Assembly (NCBI GenBank): GCA_037576195.1
Contig: CM075102.1
Location: 3,534,001 to 3,598,000 of the forward strand
DNA: 64,000 nt
From: Phytoseiulus persimilis
Lineage: Eukaryota > Arthropoda > Arachnida > Mesostigmata > Phytoseiidae
Direction of reading: 5' to 3'
The notes below the pieces were generated by a model. The model was not told where the DNA came from and did not search any database. It saw only the letters and a list, made by a program, of their open reading frames with translations. Shown piece by piece: positions 38,155 to 46,085 of the stretch; within the stretch, counting starts at the first letter, position 1; every line of letters starts with the position of its first letter. Made by a program: the position numbers and the translations under genes.

Positions 38155-38215
38155 CGGATGTCAGCGGTTTCAGCATTCGGACTGAAGGATCTGATCGATC
38201 CGCGATGCTATTCGT
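38155..38215 (-). pseudogene. Second, shorter 5' copy (start codon region only)
   Basis: Immediately upstream of the preceding relic the same promoter-to-start segment occurs again: a GGATC..AGATCC block, an initiator-like TTCAGT, an intact ATG at 38174-38176, and codons for MLKPLTSG that match gene A's MLKLLVSVG. The similarity ends after about eight codons, where the next relic's flank begins. In-frame the flanks of the two relics and gene A all read RS[DN]PSV, showing a tandem duplication of the start region. The TATA position reads GAATAGC and is probably dead. Confidence 0.65.
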
Positions 38216-38612
38216 CGGCAGGTTGAGACTCGACTCAATAAAGTGCGATTGGTTCACCTGCGGACGCGGAGACGGTCGACGTCACTCCCGCAACTCGCGA
38301 CGAGTTATCGCCGCCGACGAATTGGAGTGGCTCTCTCACGTTTGTATTTTGGTCAAGTCCACAGGTCTGGGAAAATAGGAGAGAAGACGAAGACCATGAC
38401 TCCACTAAGCCTTCACGGGAGGGTTCACGGCTCACAAACAAGAAGGGGGTCGGCTTTTCTTGTCCGGGAACTGCCTCAGAACAACGAAACGTCGACCTCG
38501 GGTCTCAGAGCTGTCCAGTGAGCTGAGTGACGGTGGAGATGTTGTGATTCCCGGGACATTTTCCGATGGGATTCGATGCGATAGAGAGTTCCTGCGAATT
38601 CATAAAAATGAC

Positions 38613-38618
38613 TTTATT
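38613..38618 (-). terminator. Poly(A) signal AATAAA for gene A
   Basis: AATAAA on the minus strand, 82 bp past the gene A stop codon and the first canonical signal downstream of it. Confidence 0.6.
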
Positions 38619-38699
38619 TCTGACTCGACGCTTCGGAACGAGGAGACTTTTCAGTGGAAGCAAGGGCACCCATCCAGGATCTTCACAGCTAATCATCCG

Positions 38700-39674
38700 C
38701 TAGATTTCGAGCGAGGCACTCCCGACGCGGATCTCGTTTGAGATCTCCTCTACTCGCTTGAACTTCTTCACGAAGTCGTTCCTGAACGCGAACGAAGCCG
38801 TGGCGTCCGCCACGGAAGCGGCCGCGCGTGTCGGTGCACTCGTTGTCGAGGTTGTGGTGGTTTCGGTCGGGTCGAGCCAGCCGTGGGGACGGCAAACGCC
38901 CTTCACGCACTGCCCGCTCTGAACTTGTTCGACGCCTTTGAGCGAGATCTTCCCGCCGCCGCTGGTTGTGAGTTCGCAGTACGATCCATCGGACTGGCTG
39001 TCCCTCAGCACGCGCGGCTTGCCTTCGAACTGCAGTCCTCCGAGGTTTCCGTTGAGCGTGCAAACGTGTTTGCACTGGTACTCCGGGACAACCTGGTAGG
39101 CGAAGTAGCTCGACTCGTAGTCCTCGCAGGCGGTCTGGTTGCGGAAATCGTTAGCGGGGATGTGGAGCTTGACAGAGCCGAAACGGTTGTGTCCGCTGTG
39201 CACTCGATGATGGCTGCGATGGCTGTGTTTGGTGGACATGAGCGCTCCGACGAGCTCTGTGATCTGGTTTGACAAATTGCTCTCAGTCGGCGGGGCGGGC
39301 ACGCAACGGCACGCGGAGTTGCAGCGTCCGTTGGTGTAGGTCACGTTGATCTGGTCGTGAGTGATGATGGGCACCCGGCAGTAGGTTCCGAAAGCCTTGC
39401 ATTGCGAAACCGTTCTTGGGCGAACGTCTTGAACGCGGAAGTTGCCGAAGAAGCCGCTCACGGAGCAGGACTGCTGGCAGCCGTGTTCCATGTAGTTCTC
39501 GGTTTCGTAGAGCTCACACTTCTCGGGGTCACGCTGATCAACTGGAGGAACTTCAAGACCGATCTCCGAGTTTGCCGCTGGCATGCCACGGCGGTGGTAC
39601 CTCGGCATCATTCCGCACACCATCCGCGAGGACACCAAGGCCACGAGGCCGACCGAGACGAGGAGCTTCAACAT
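38700..39674 (-). CDS. Secreted two-domain cysteine-rich protein, array gene A
   Basis: 324 residues in one exon. Residues 1-16 are a signal peptide (MLKLLVSVGLVALVSS). Domain 1 has eight Cys (53, 66, 70, 92, 99, 118, 122, 124) with spacing C-x12-C-x3-C-x21-C-x6-C-x18-C-x3-C-x-C. A linker with a His cluster (KHSHRSHHRVHSGH, 149-162) leads to RNQT at 178-181. Domain 2 has six Cys (183, 201, 205, 233, 256, 261; C-x17-C-x3-C-x27-C-x22-C-x4-C), with FEGKPRVL and GQCVKGVCRP. The tail is Thr-rich (269-282), suggesting O-glycosylation. NVT at 110 and NLS at 133 are further N-glycosylation sites. An extra Cys20 follows the signal peptide. The CxxxC ... GxxC ... G-Q-C-x4-C end resembles tick class A evasins and 8.9-kDa salivary proteins; that relation and any ligand-binding role are inference. 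The start is the only ATG matching the promoter, seven bases after a predicted initiator. Confidence 0.95.
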   Translation of the reverse strand: MLKLLVSVGLVALVSSRMVCGMMPRYHRRGMPAANSEIGLEVPPVDQRDPEKCELYETENYMEHGCQQSCSVSGFFGNFRVQDVRPRTVSQCKAFGTYCRVPIITHDQINVTYTNGRCNSACRCVPAPPTESNLSNQITELVGALMSTKHSHRSHHRVHSGHNRFGSVKLHIPANDFRNQTACEDYESSYFAYQVVPEYQCKHVCTLNGNLGGLQFEGKPRVLRDSQSDGSYCELTTSGGGKISLKGVEQVQSGQCVKGVCRPHGWLDPTETTTTSTTSAPTRAAASVADATASFAFRNDFVKKFKRVEEISNEIRVGSASLEI

Positions 39675-39678
39675 TGTT

Positions 39679-39713
39679 ACTGATGGATCCGATCTGTCCG
39701 GGGCGCTTTTATA
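39679..39713 (-). promoter_or_regulatory. Gene A core promoter: TATA box plus initiator
   Basis: TATAAAAG at 39706-39713 and the arthropod initiator TCAGT at 39679-39683 lie on the minus strand with the +1 A at 39681, 32 bases after the TATA start, which is ideal spacing. This predicts a 5' leader of only seven bases before the ATG at 39674. Confidence 0.75.
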
Positions 39714-39744
39714 AGTCTCTACTTACACGAGAAGGATTCGCTCA

Positions 39745-39755
39745 GCTGCGCACAC
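39745..39755 (-). promoter_or_regulatory. Shared upstream element GCTGCGCACAC
   Basis: This word (plus-strand spelling) lies about 32 bp upstream of the gene A TATA box. Gene B has GCTGTGCACAC about 25 bp upstream of its TATA box, and the promoter relic near 37.64 kb keeps CTGTGCAC. Conservation between paralogs while surrounding sequence has diverged suggests a binding site; the factor is unknown. Confidence 0.4.
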
Positions 39756-40482
39756 AGGGGTGATTGACGCCACGCTTGTTTCTCTCGCGAAACTGTCACC
39801 GACGAGAAACTCGGCAGAGTTCATTTGCGTTTTTGCCTCGGCCGTTGGTGTCGGTCGGCGCTTCGTGAGCCCGGCCAAGGACGGTCCTTTCCGAAATCCT
39901 GACGGCCGATCGGCAGTTGCCAGAGCGGAGTTCAACGGTTGCCGAATGCTAGTCAGCTGCTTCGTGAGCGTCGGATGAATCCTTGTCGATAGTCTGGAGT
40001 GTGGTCCGCCGGCCGGAAGTCAAGATCGAAGCGATGCAATTGATGGAGACGGGTTCCGTCTCTCTAGCACTCGATCCGGCGTGGCGTTGGCTCGCGATTC
40101 TAACACCGCACGGTCCAAGCTCTCACGTTCGAAACTGAATTCCTAATCTATTTCGAAGTCCATGCTTTTGGGAACGATCTTCCTCAGAACGGAATGACAT
40201 ACGGTCGCTATCCGGAGGGTGGGTCGACGGTAGGCGTGCGAGATTCTGTCAAAGAACCGTGAAATGTCGTCGGAGATAAAGATTGATATGGGATAGGACT
40301 TCCAACGGGAGTTCCTTAATGTCCGAAATAATGGAGGATCCTCCCAAAATAGAAATGGAAAGGTACATCGAACGGAGGGTTCGAGGCGGAATAACGCGTC
40401 CATGATTCGACTCTCTGATCTTGTCCAAATGAGCCCAAAAGTGATCTAAGTGATTGTCGAGAATATCCCGTCTTTCAACCGT
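39756..40482. other. Spacer between genes A and B
   Basis: About 1.05 kb separates the gene B stop from the gene A start. Apart from the gene A promoter and the gene B poly(A) signal, I see no coding sequence here; the minus frames at 40143-40557 show no family pattern. Confidence 0.6.
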
Positions 40483-40488
40483 TTTATT
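40483..40488 (-). terminator. Poly(A) signal AATAAA for gene B
   Basis: Nearest canonical AATAAA on the minus strand, 237 bp past the gene B stop. It implies a longer 3' UTR than gene A's. Confidence 0.4.
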
Positions 40489-40724
40489 GAATCGAACAAC
40501 CTTCCTGATCGGATTCAGAGCGATCCCCGAACGATGGTCAACTTTTCCAAGTGCCAATGAGATTCGTCAGGAGCCGGGAAGTAGTTCGTAGTAGTAATCC
40601 GTAGCAGTTTCCGGTCGAAAGTTCACCTCATGATTCGTTCCAGTCTCGACGACACGACCTCCCCATCCCGTGGCACGAGCAGCCTCTCGGTGCTATATCG
40701 TGTCGCACATCATGTGTACCTGTC

Positions 40725-41636
40725 TCATTCCTCAGCCTCGGAATCTTCTTCTTCGCTGGAGATGTCGTTCTCATCCCTAAACACTTCAGACGTGACTTCA
40801 ATTACATGCGTTTGAGGAGCAGGGGTCGTTTGAGCTTCCTTGTAACCAACGGGACGACATTCTCCCTGGAAGCATTGACCCGGAACGACCTGCTCGACTC
40901 CTCTGAGGCTGATCCTTCCGCGGTTGTGGAGCCTGAGCTCGCAGTCGAATCCGTCGTGGTAAGGCTCAGCGAGGACGCGAGGTTTGCCTTCGAACGAAAG
41001 GCCACCAATGTTCCCACTGAAGCTGCAGATCTGTCGGCAGACGAGTTCTGGAAGTCGGTTCTCGAAGGAGGGACTCTCGTACTCCTCGCAAGCAGACTGG
41101 TTTCGATCCTCAACCCCCGGAACCATGATCTTGATGACTCCGAACTGGTTCACACCGCCGTGCAACCGGTGCTGACTCCTGTGGTGGTGTCTGCTCGTGA
41201 GCAACGCAGCGGCGAAATGTCGCATCGTGAACAAGGCGTCCTCTCGCTCGTCGGCCGGCACGCAGCGGCATTCGTCGTTGCATCTTCCGTTGGTGAAGGT
41301 CACGTTCACCTCACTGTGCTGGAAAATGGGAACCCTGCAATAGGCCCCCTCGGACTTGCAGGTCGAAACCTTCCTGGGATGAGCGTCCTGGATGCGCACA
41401 CTTCCGAAACTCCCGTCGACGAAGCACGACTGCTCGCAGCCCTGATCCATGTAGTCAACGTTCTCGTAGAACTCACATTTCTCCGGATCTCTGTGTTTGG
41501 CCGATGGAATTTCGATGCTGATATCGTACGGGCTTGGGTCCATGCCGTGGGGATGGTAATGAGGCGAGGGCTCTCCGGCCGACTGAGAGGACGCGAGAGC
41601 GACCAAAAGGCCCAAAGCGGCTACGGATCGCAACAT
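40725..41636 (-). CDS. Secreted two-domain cysteine-rich protein, array gene B
   Basis: 303 residues in one exon from the ATG at 41636; in-frame codons further upstream include no ATG. The signal peptide is residues 1-17 (MLRSVAALGLLVALASS). The mature N-terminus carries a His/Pro segment (PHYHPHGMDPSP). Domain 1 Cys are 54, 67, 71, 93, 100, 119, 123, 125; domain 2 Cys are 183, 200, 204, 232, 255, 260, all at positions equivalent to gene A. The linker contains RHHHRSQHRLHGG, then RNQS at 178-181; NVT at 111 is a second glycosylation site. GQCFQGECRP closes domain 2. The tail is strongly acidic (DISSEEEDSEAEE), unlike either neighbour. Family role is as for gene A: secreted, probably ligand-binding, unproven. 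It lies 1.05 kb upstream of gene A and 0.9 kb downstream of gene C in the same orientation, each gene with its own promoter. Confidence 0.95.
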   Translation of the reverse strand: MLRSVAALGLLVALASSQSAGEPSPHYHPHGMDPSPYDISIEIPSAKHRDPEKCEFYENVDYMDQGCEQSCFVDGSFGSVRIQDAHPRKVSTCKSEGAYCRVPIFQHSEVNVTFTNGRCNDECRCVPADEREDALFTMRHFAAALLTSRHHHRSQHRLHGGVNQFGVIKIMVPGVEDRNQSACEEYESPSFENRLPELVCRQICSFSGNIGGLSFEGKPRVLAEPYHDGFDCELRLHNRGRISLRGVEQVVPGQCFQGECRPVGYKEAQTTPAPQTHVIEVTSEVFRDENDISSEEEDSEAEE

Positions 41637-41666
41637 GATGTTCGTTGGCAAAATCCAGCGCTGCGG

Positions 41667-41674
41667 TTTTTATA
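41667..41674 (-). promoter_or_regulatory. Gene B TATA box
   Basis: TATAAAAA on the minus strand, starting 38 bases before the ATG. Transcription starting about 30 bases downstream would leave a leader of fewer than ten bases. No clear TCAGT initiator is present at the expected place. Confidence 0.65.
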
Positions 41675-41698
41675 AGCAGTGCGAATCCTCTGCCAACC

Positions 41699-41709
41699 GC
41701 TGTGCACAC
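41699..41709 (-). promoter_or_regulatory. Shared upstream element GCTGTGCACAC
   Basis: Counterpart of the gene A element, differing at one base, 25 bp upstream of the TATA box. Confidence 0.4.
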
Positions 41710-42473
41710 TCTGGCGGACAACGACGCGACATTTTCGAACAACCACATGGTAGAGGTGGAACCATCGAACGTTGCGTAGTTTGCTCGGGGAGAAAAGCTT
41801 CGTGCTCCGGACAATCGCATGTCACCCTCAAGTGGCTAGCCGTCAAGGTCAGCATGGAGAGAAATGCTACATCCAACATCGCGGTAGACATAAATTTCCA
41901 GCGGTCCATGCAATTGACCAGATCTTTGTTATGTAAGTCCTTTTAGATTGATTACAAGTTTGACCAGTCATTCACTCTCCGCGTGCTTCTCTACGGAACT
42001 GTCATGGACATGAGTTCCCTGCCCAACGGCAGTCGCTTCAGGGTTGCCGATGCATGACACCTTGAGAATGCATGTATCGGAGTGCTGCGTTTCTTCACTC
42101 GATCAGAGTTACAAACAAGCATTTGTAATTGGCTCTGGGACTGGATGTTGGATTTGATAGAGTTGCCCGAAGAATCTTCCCGCCTCTGAATACAGACGAG
42201 GATACGCGAGCAGTTCCCTGCAAACACATTAACTTGCCCACTTGCTCTGTCCAGCAAGCCAGGAAACCAACAATCTAAGGAGAACGAGGGAATCATCCAC
42301 CCAAAATTATCTTTACTGTGTTGCCGGGCCCCATATGAGAACTTCGGGAACGTTCCGCTCTCTCCACTTTCCTCCTCTCTCCCCCGCCAGATTCGGACAA
42401 TCATTTGAAGAATTAGCGAAGCCGCAGTTCTGCAGGGTTGATATCAAGCTCGGATATTGTCTGCCACAACTAT
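41710..42473. other. Spacer between genes B and C
   Basis: Upstream flank of gene B and 3' flank of gene C. Frames on both strands (for example 41991-42404 minus) show no cysteine pattern, signal peptide or known domain. No further family relic was recognised. Confidence 0.6.
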
Positions 42474-42479
42474 TTTACT
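42474..42479 (-). terminator. Variant poly(A) signal AGTAAA for gene C
   Basis: AGTAAA on the minus strand, 70 bp past the gene C stop, at a distance similar to gene A's signal. It is a known weaker variant; no AATAAA is nearer. Confidence 0.35.
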
Positions 42480-42548
42480 TCACGTGAATTTCAACGATCG
42501 AACTTGATTCCTCGCGTCATCAAAACTCAGGAACTTTCCATGGCTTCA

Positions 42549-43478
42549 TCAGAGAGCCCGCACCAGACCATTGGTGTTATGGTATTCCTTGATGCTTCTC
42601 ATGGCTTCACCGCTTACGTGAATCATACCATCGGCAGGTGAGATGCTGTCGATGAGTCGTTCTTCTTGCGTCGTTGCCTCCACCCAGTCGAGGGGTCTGC
42701 AGATTCCTCTCCTGCAACGACCATTGCCGATTTGCTCCGCTCCTCGGACCTCGAATTTCCCTCCTCCTTGACTCCTCAGCTCGCAATATGATCCTTCCCG
42801 GTCGTGGCCGACAAGAACTCGCGGCTTTCCTTGGAACAGCAGCCTGCCGAGGGTTCCACGCACCGAGCAGATGTCTTTGCATTGGAATTCTGCTTGACCG
42901 TTGCTGCTCGGGTAGTACCTTTGTTCGTATTCCTCGCATCCGGTTTGGTTCCTGAATTCCCGAGGAGGCACGTGGATCCTGAGCTTCCCGTAATGGTTCA
43001 TGCCATGCCTGACCCGGAGATGACTCCTCCTGCGCTCGAGCTTCGCAGCCAGAGCGCTGGCTACCTGCTCAATTCCGAAAAGAGCTTCCGATTCTCTGTT
43101 TAGGGAAACGCAGCGGCAGTCGTTGGTGCATCTCCCCGTCGAAAGCGTGACGTTCATCTCAGCGCTGTGCGCGAGGTTGACTCGACAGAAGCTGCCCACA
43201 GCCCTGCACTGAGAGACCCCCCTGCGCTGAGCTTCCTGGATCCTGTGATTGGCGAAGTACCCGTTGACGGAGCAGGTCTGATGACACCCATCTTCCATGT
43301 GGCTGTTTTCGTACAGTTCGCATTTGACCGGGTTCCGTTGGTCCGCAGGTGGGATTTCGACCGTGAGCTTGGAGGAATCCGAGAAACGCTCGATATGCTG
43401 CGGCGAGACATCCGAGCTTAGCAGCTGCCTCGACGAGGCTACTGTCAAGAGTCCGAGACTGAGAACAACCGGAAACAT
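42549..43478 (-). CDS. Secreted two-domain cysteine-rich protein, array gene C
   Basis: 309 residues in one exon from the ATG at 43478. The frame stays open upstream to 43658, but that part is basic and non-conserved, while 43478 begins a clear signal peptide (MFPVVLSLGLLTVASS) and sits just behind the TATA box. Domain 1 Cys are 53, 65, 69, 91, 98, 117, 121, 123; domain 2 Cys are 181, 200, 204, 232, 255, 260. Domain 1 is one residue shorter between its first two Cys than in genes A and B. The linker is Arg-rich (ERRRSHLRVRHGMNHYG) rather than His-rich, then RNQT. FQGKPRVL and GRCRRGICRP mark domain 2. The tail lacks the Thr-rich or acidic blocks of its neighbours and ends near NTNGLVRAL. Role is inferred as for gene A. 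Confidence 0.95.
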   Translation of the reverse strand: MFPVVLSLGLLTVASSRQLLSSDVSPQHIERFSDSSKLTVEIPPADQRNPVKCELYENSHMEDGCHQTCSVNGYFANHRIQEAQRRGVSQCRAVGSFCRVNLAHSAEMNVTLSTGRCTNDCRCVSLNRESEALFGIEQVASALAAKLERRRSHLRVRHGMNHYGKLRIHVPPREFRNQTGCEEYEQRYYPSSNGQAEFQCKDICSVRGTLGRLLFQGKPRVLVGHDREGSYCELRSQGGGKFEVRGAEQIGNGRCRRGICRPLDWVEATTQEERLIDSISPADGMIHVSGEAMRSIKEYHNTNGLVRAL

Positions 43479-43515
43479 TTTCGCTATTCTCAGAGGGAAA
43501 GAGCTTGGCACACCT

Positions 43516-43523
43516 CTCTTATA
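43516..43523 (-). promoter_or_regulatory. Gene C TATA box
   Basis: TATAAGAG on the minus strand, starting 45 bases before the ATG at 43478. It predicts a leader of about 14 bases and supports that ATG over in-frame codons upstream, which would lie before the promoter. The GCTG[CT]GCACAC element of genes A and B is not clearly present; ACTGTGTCA at about 43543 is at best a weak relative. Confidence 0.6.
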
Positions 43524-45768
43524 GGCGCAGTCTCGTTCAACTGTGTCAATACGCCGAAGCTGTCGACAAAAGATCTCACGACATCGTACGTTTGCCGACT
43601 CGAATCGGCGGCGTTGAAGAATTCGTTCCCCAGGGTTGAATAGTCTTGGATCCCTCACAAGGTCAGCTCAGGAGGAGAAGGTATTCTCCATGCGCCACTC
43701 GTCAATCGAACCGTATCCGTTCCGAGCCTGAGTTTCCACACGGCATCACGATAGTGGTCTCACTCGGCATGCGATGTTACAATGACGGGAGAAAACCTTC
43801 CGAATGTTTGTCGAACAATATCGCCCATGACCATGACGAGAGATTGTAACGAGGTTCTTGTACTTGTTGTTCGGAACGGAAGGAGTTTCCACTCGACCTG
43901 CTCATAGTCTGTTGCTCCGGGAGTCGTGATTGCACGATCCCGTTCCAACGGGATCCAACGAATGCCCTAGCCATTCGTGGGATCCATGAAAACCGAAGCC
44001 AATTCTGTGATCAGAGGAATGCGTCTGAGATGTGTTCAATATAACCATTCATTCAACTGCTAGCCGGGGATCGGCAGCTAGCGATGAGTCGTTGCAGCCG
44101 AAGAGCCGTTCCAAACAAGGGTACAGGTTCCAATCGGAGTTCGTTGCAGGGATGAAACCAACCTCTATCGATTCACTCACGCAAGCCTAGCTCCCTCGAC
44201 GCTCTCCTCGAGCGACGTGTTGGCTCCATTCAAGATCAGCTCGATATGCGCTCTACTCAGAGGCAGAACCATCAAGGAACGCAACACAAAGTAGAAACGT
44301 CTCGTGCCGCGGGTTTGAAATTTCTTCAGGGGCTGTTTTCTCCCATTCCTGATCGCGGGACCACTCCCGATGTTTGAATTCCATGCTGCTGGAATACTCA
44401 GTGTGGAGTAACTTCCGAATCAGGGCTCACCATGCGGACCGGAGCTCCGAGCGGAGAGTCATTCAAGACGTATTTCTTGATCAAGAGCCTCGGAGGAGGA
44501 GTTGCAAATGTCTGAGACCGTCGTTGTGGATACATGGAGGATGGACAAGGCGATTCAACACCGGAACATTTTTGAACTTTGAACACGCTCACATAACCAC
44601 ATGGATTCCGACAAAGTCATGCTCTATGGCGGAGCCGTGGATCGCATCAAGTTAGAATAGCTCCTTTCTGTGACAATAAGTTCTGGAATAGGTCTACCTG
44701 TCCCGTTCCGAGATATGCACATCGAAATCATAAGGTGTTCCGCGGGGAAGTGTTCCGCAACCGCAACAAAGATCGCTGTGCAAGTGGGGCTGAACAGAGG
44801 CATCGCGTTGCGTTTGTTGCCGACTCATTGCGTTCCGTTTGAGTCGATCCGTTGGATCGAGGTATAAATAATCTGCGCGGGGAAGAACATCGAGCCTAAT
44901 GTCGTTTACTTGGCTTCCATTTACGGTAATTCCGATCCGGGTTGGATCGGCCCTGGTTCTTTGAGGTCTACGTCAGGTGTCGAGTCTCCCTCGACTAGAA
45001 TTTCACTATTCGGCGTCCACTGTCTCATTCGAAGCGAGCGCGTCCCGATCGGCTCGAAGAGGACAGGTGTCGCGAAGTCGGCGATCCGACCGGAAGGTTT
45101 CGACTGCGCAAATCAGAACCCGACGCTCGACAACACTTGCTAACGACTCTCTTCCCTGCTTCGAGGAATGGAGCAACCGGGAAAAGGTGGGGAGTCAGGC
45201 AGAGGGGATGCTCCGATGGAGGGTGCATATAAAGCGCCAAACAATACACGACCACCGCCTTCGAGATCCCATCGCTCCCCCCGCTACACCCATACACGAC
45301 CGGCGTCGCCACCACAACAGCAGCGACAACGGCGAGGTAGCAGCGGCGACGAAGCCCAGGTCTCTGTGAAGGGGATCCATTACCGGAACGATCACGGATT
45401 CTGCTGCTCAACGGTCGCGGCGTAGACCGAAAGATGAACACGGTCAACGAGCTCCGACATCCCCGGGTTCACCCTGAGAAGATCAACTCTGTTGGAATCC
45501 CGTTCCTCGAAAGAGTCTTCGGGAAGGAGGGGCGACATCAAACTCGGATCCAGGCCTTTCAAAACCCGCTGTTGACGCGATCGTTTCAATTCCGAGCGTT
45601 TGGAAGCTGGGGAAAGTGAACGACCCTTCAAGGCAGTTAGACGCCGTATTCCTTCCACGATTTTCTTTGCCTCTAATGAGAAAAGCTGTCGCGCGTTGTC
45701 GAGCGCAATAATACGAAGAATGAGTTGCAACAGCTCCCGTTCTGCGACATTCCTCGAGCGCCACGGAA
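43524..45768. other. Upstream flank of the array, no assignable gene
   Basis: No additional array member or relic was recognised upstream of gene C. Short frames on both strands lack domains. The array therefore appears to end at gene C on this side. Confidence 0.5.
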
Positions 45769-46085
45769 TGGGAAAATCAGGGAGAGGGGGAGAGGATAGA
45801 CGAACAAGGAAACCGGAGGCGACGTTGAAACTTGGGGAACGGGAATAGATGGAGGGAGAGGTGAACGGAAGGACGCAGGAAGACAGGTTCGAGAGGAGTA
45901 GGGGAGGCGACGAGGCAGGAGCGATCGAGAGAATTCAGGACGGAATTCCCAAAAAAAAAGTAGCAATATTTCGGGGAGCGAGGAGAAAAGGGGCGAGGAT
46001 GTGATCGGGGGAGAGGTTGGGGATCAGGGACCGTATCCCCAGGGGAACAGGATCTGAGAAGAGGGTCTGAGGAAAGTTGGATCTG
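45769..46085 (+). repeat. Polypurine-rich tract
   Basis: For about 300 bases the plus strand is dominated by G and A (GGGAGAGGGGGAGAGGA and similar words), including A(9) near 45951. It is imperfect and not a simple tandem repeat. Long polypurine strands can form triplex DNA or bind GAGA-type factors; no coding frame with consistent composition spans it. Confidence 0.6.

Noticed and set aside
40806..41675. 289-codon plus-strand open frame antisense to gene B, with shorter antisense frames over genes A and C
   Set aside because: It mirrors gene B almost base for base, has no signal peptide or domain, and the antisense frames of genes A and C are broken at non-equivalent places. Codon bias of the sense strand explains it.
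43479..43658. In-frame 60-codon N-terminal extension of gene C
   Set aside because: It would start upstream of the TATA box, is basic and not shared by paralogs, and would bury the signal peptide.
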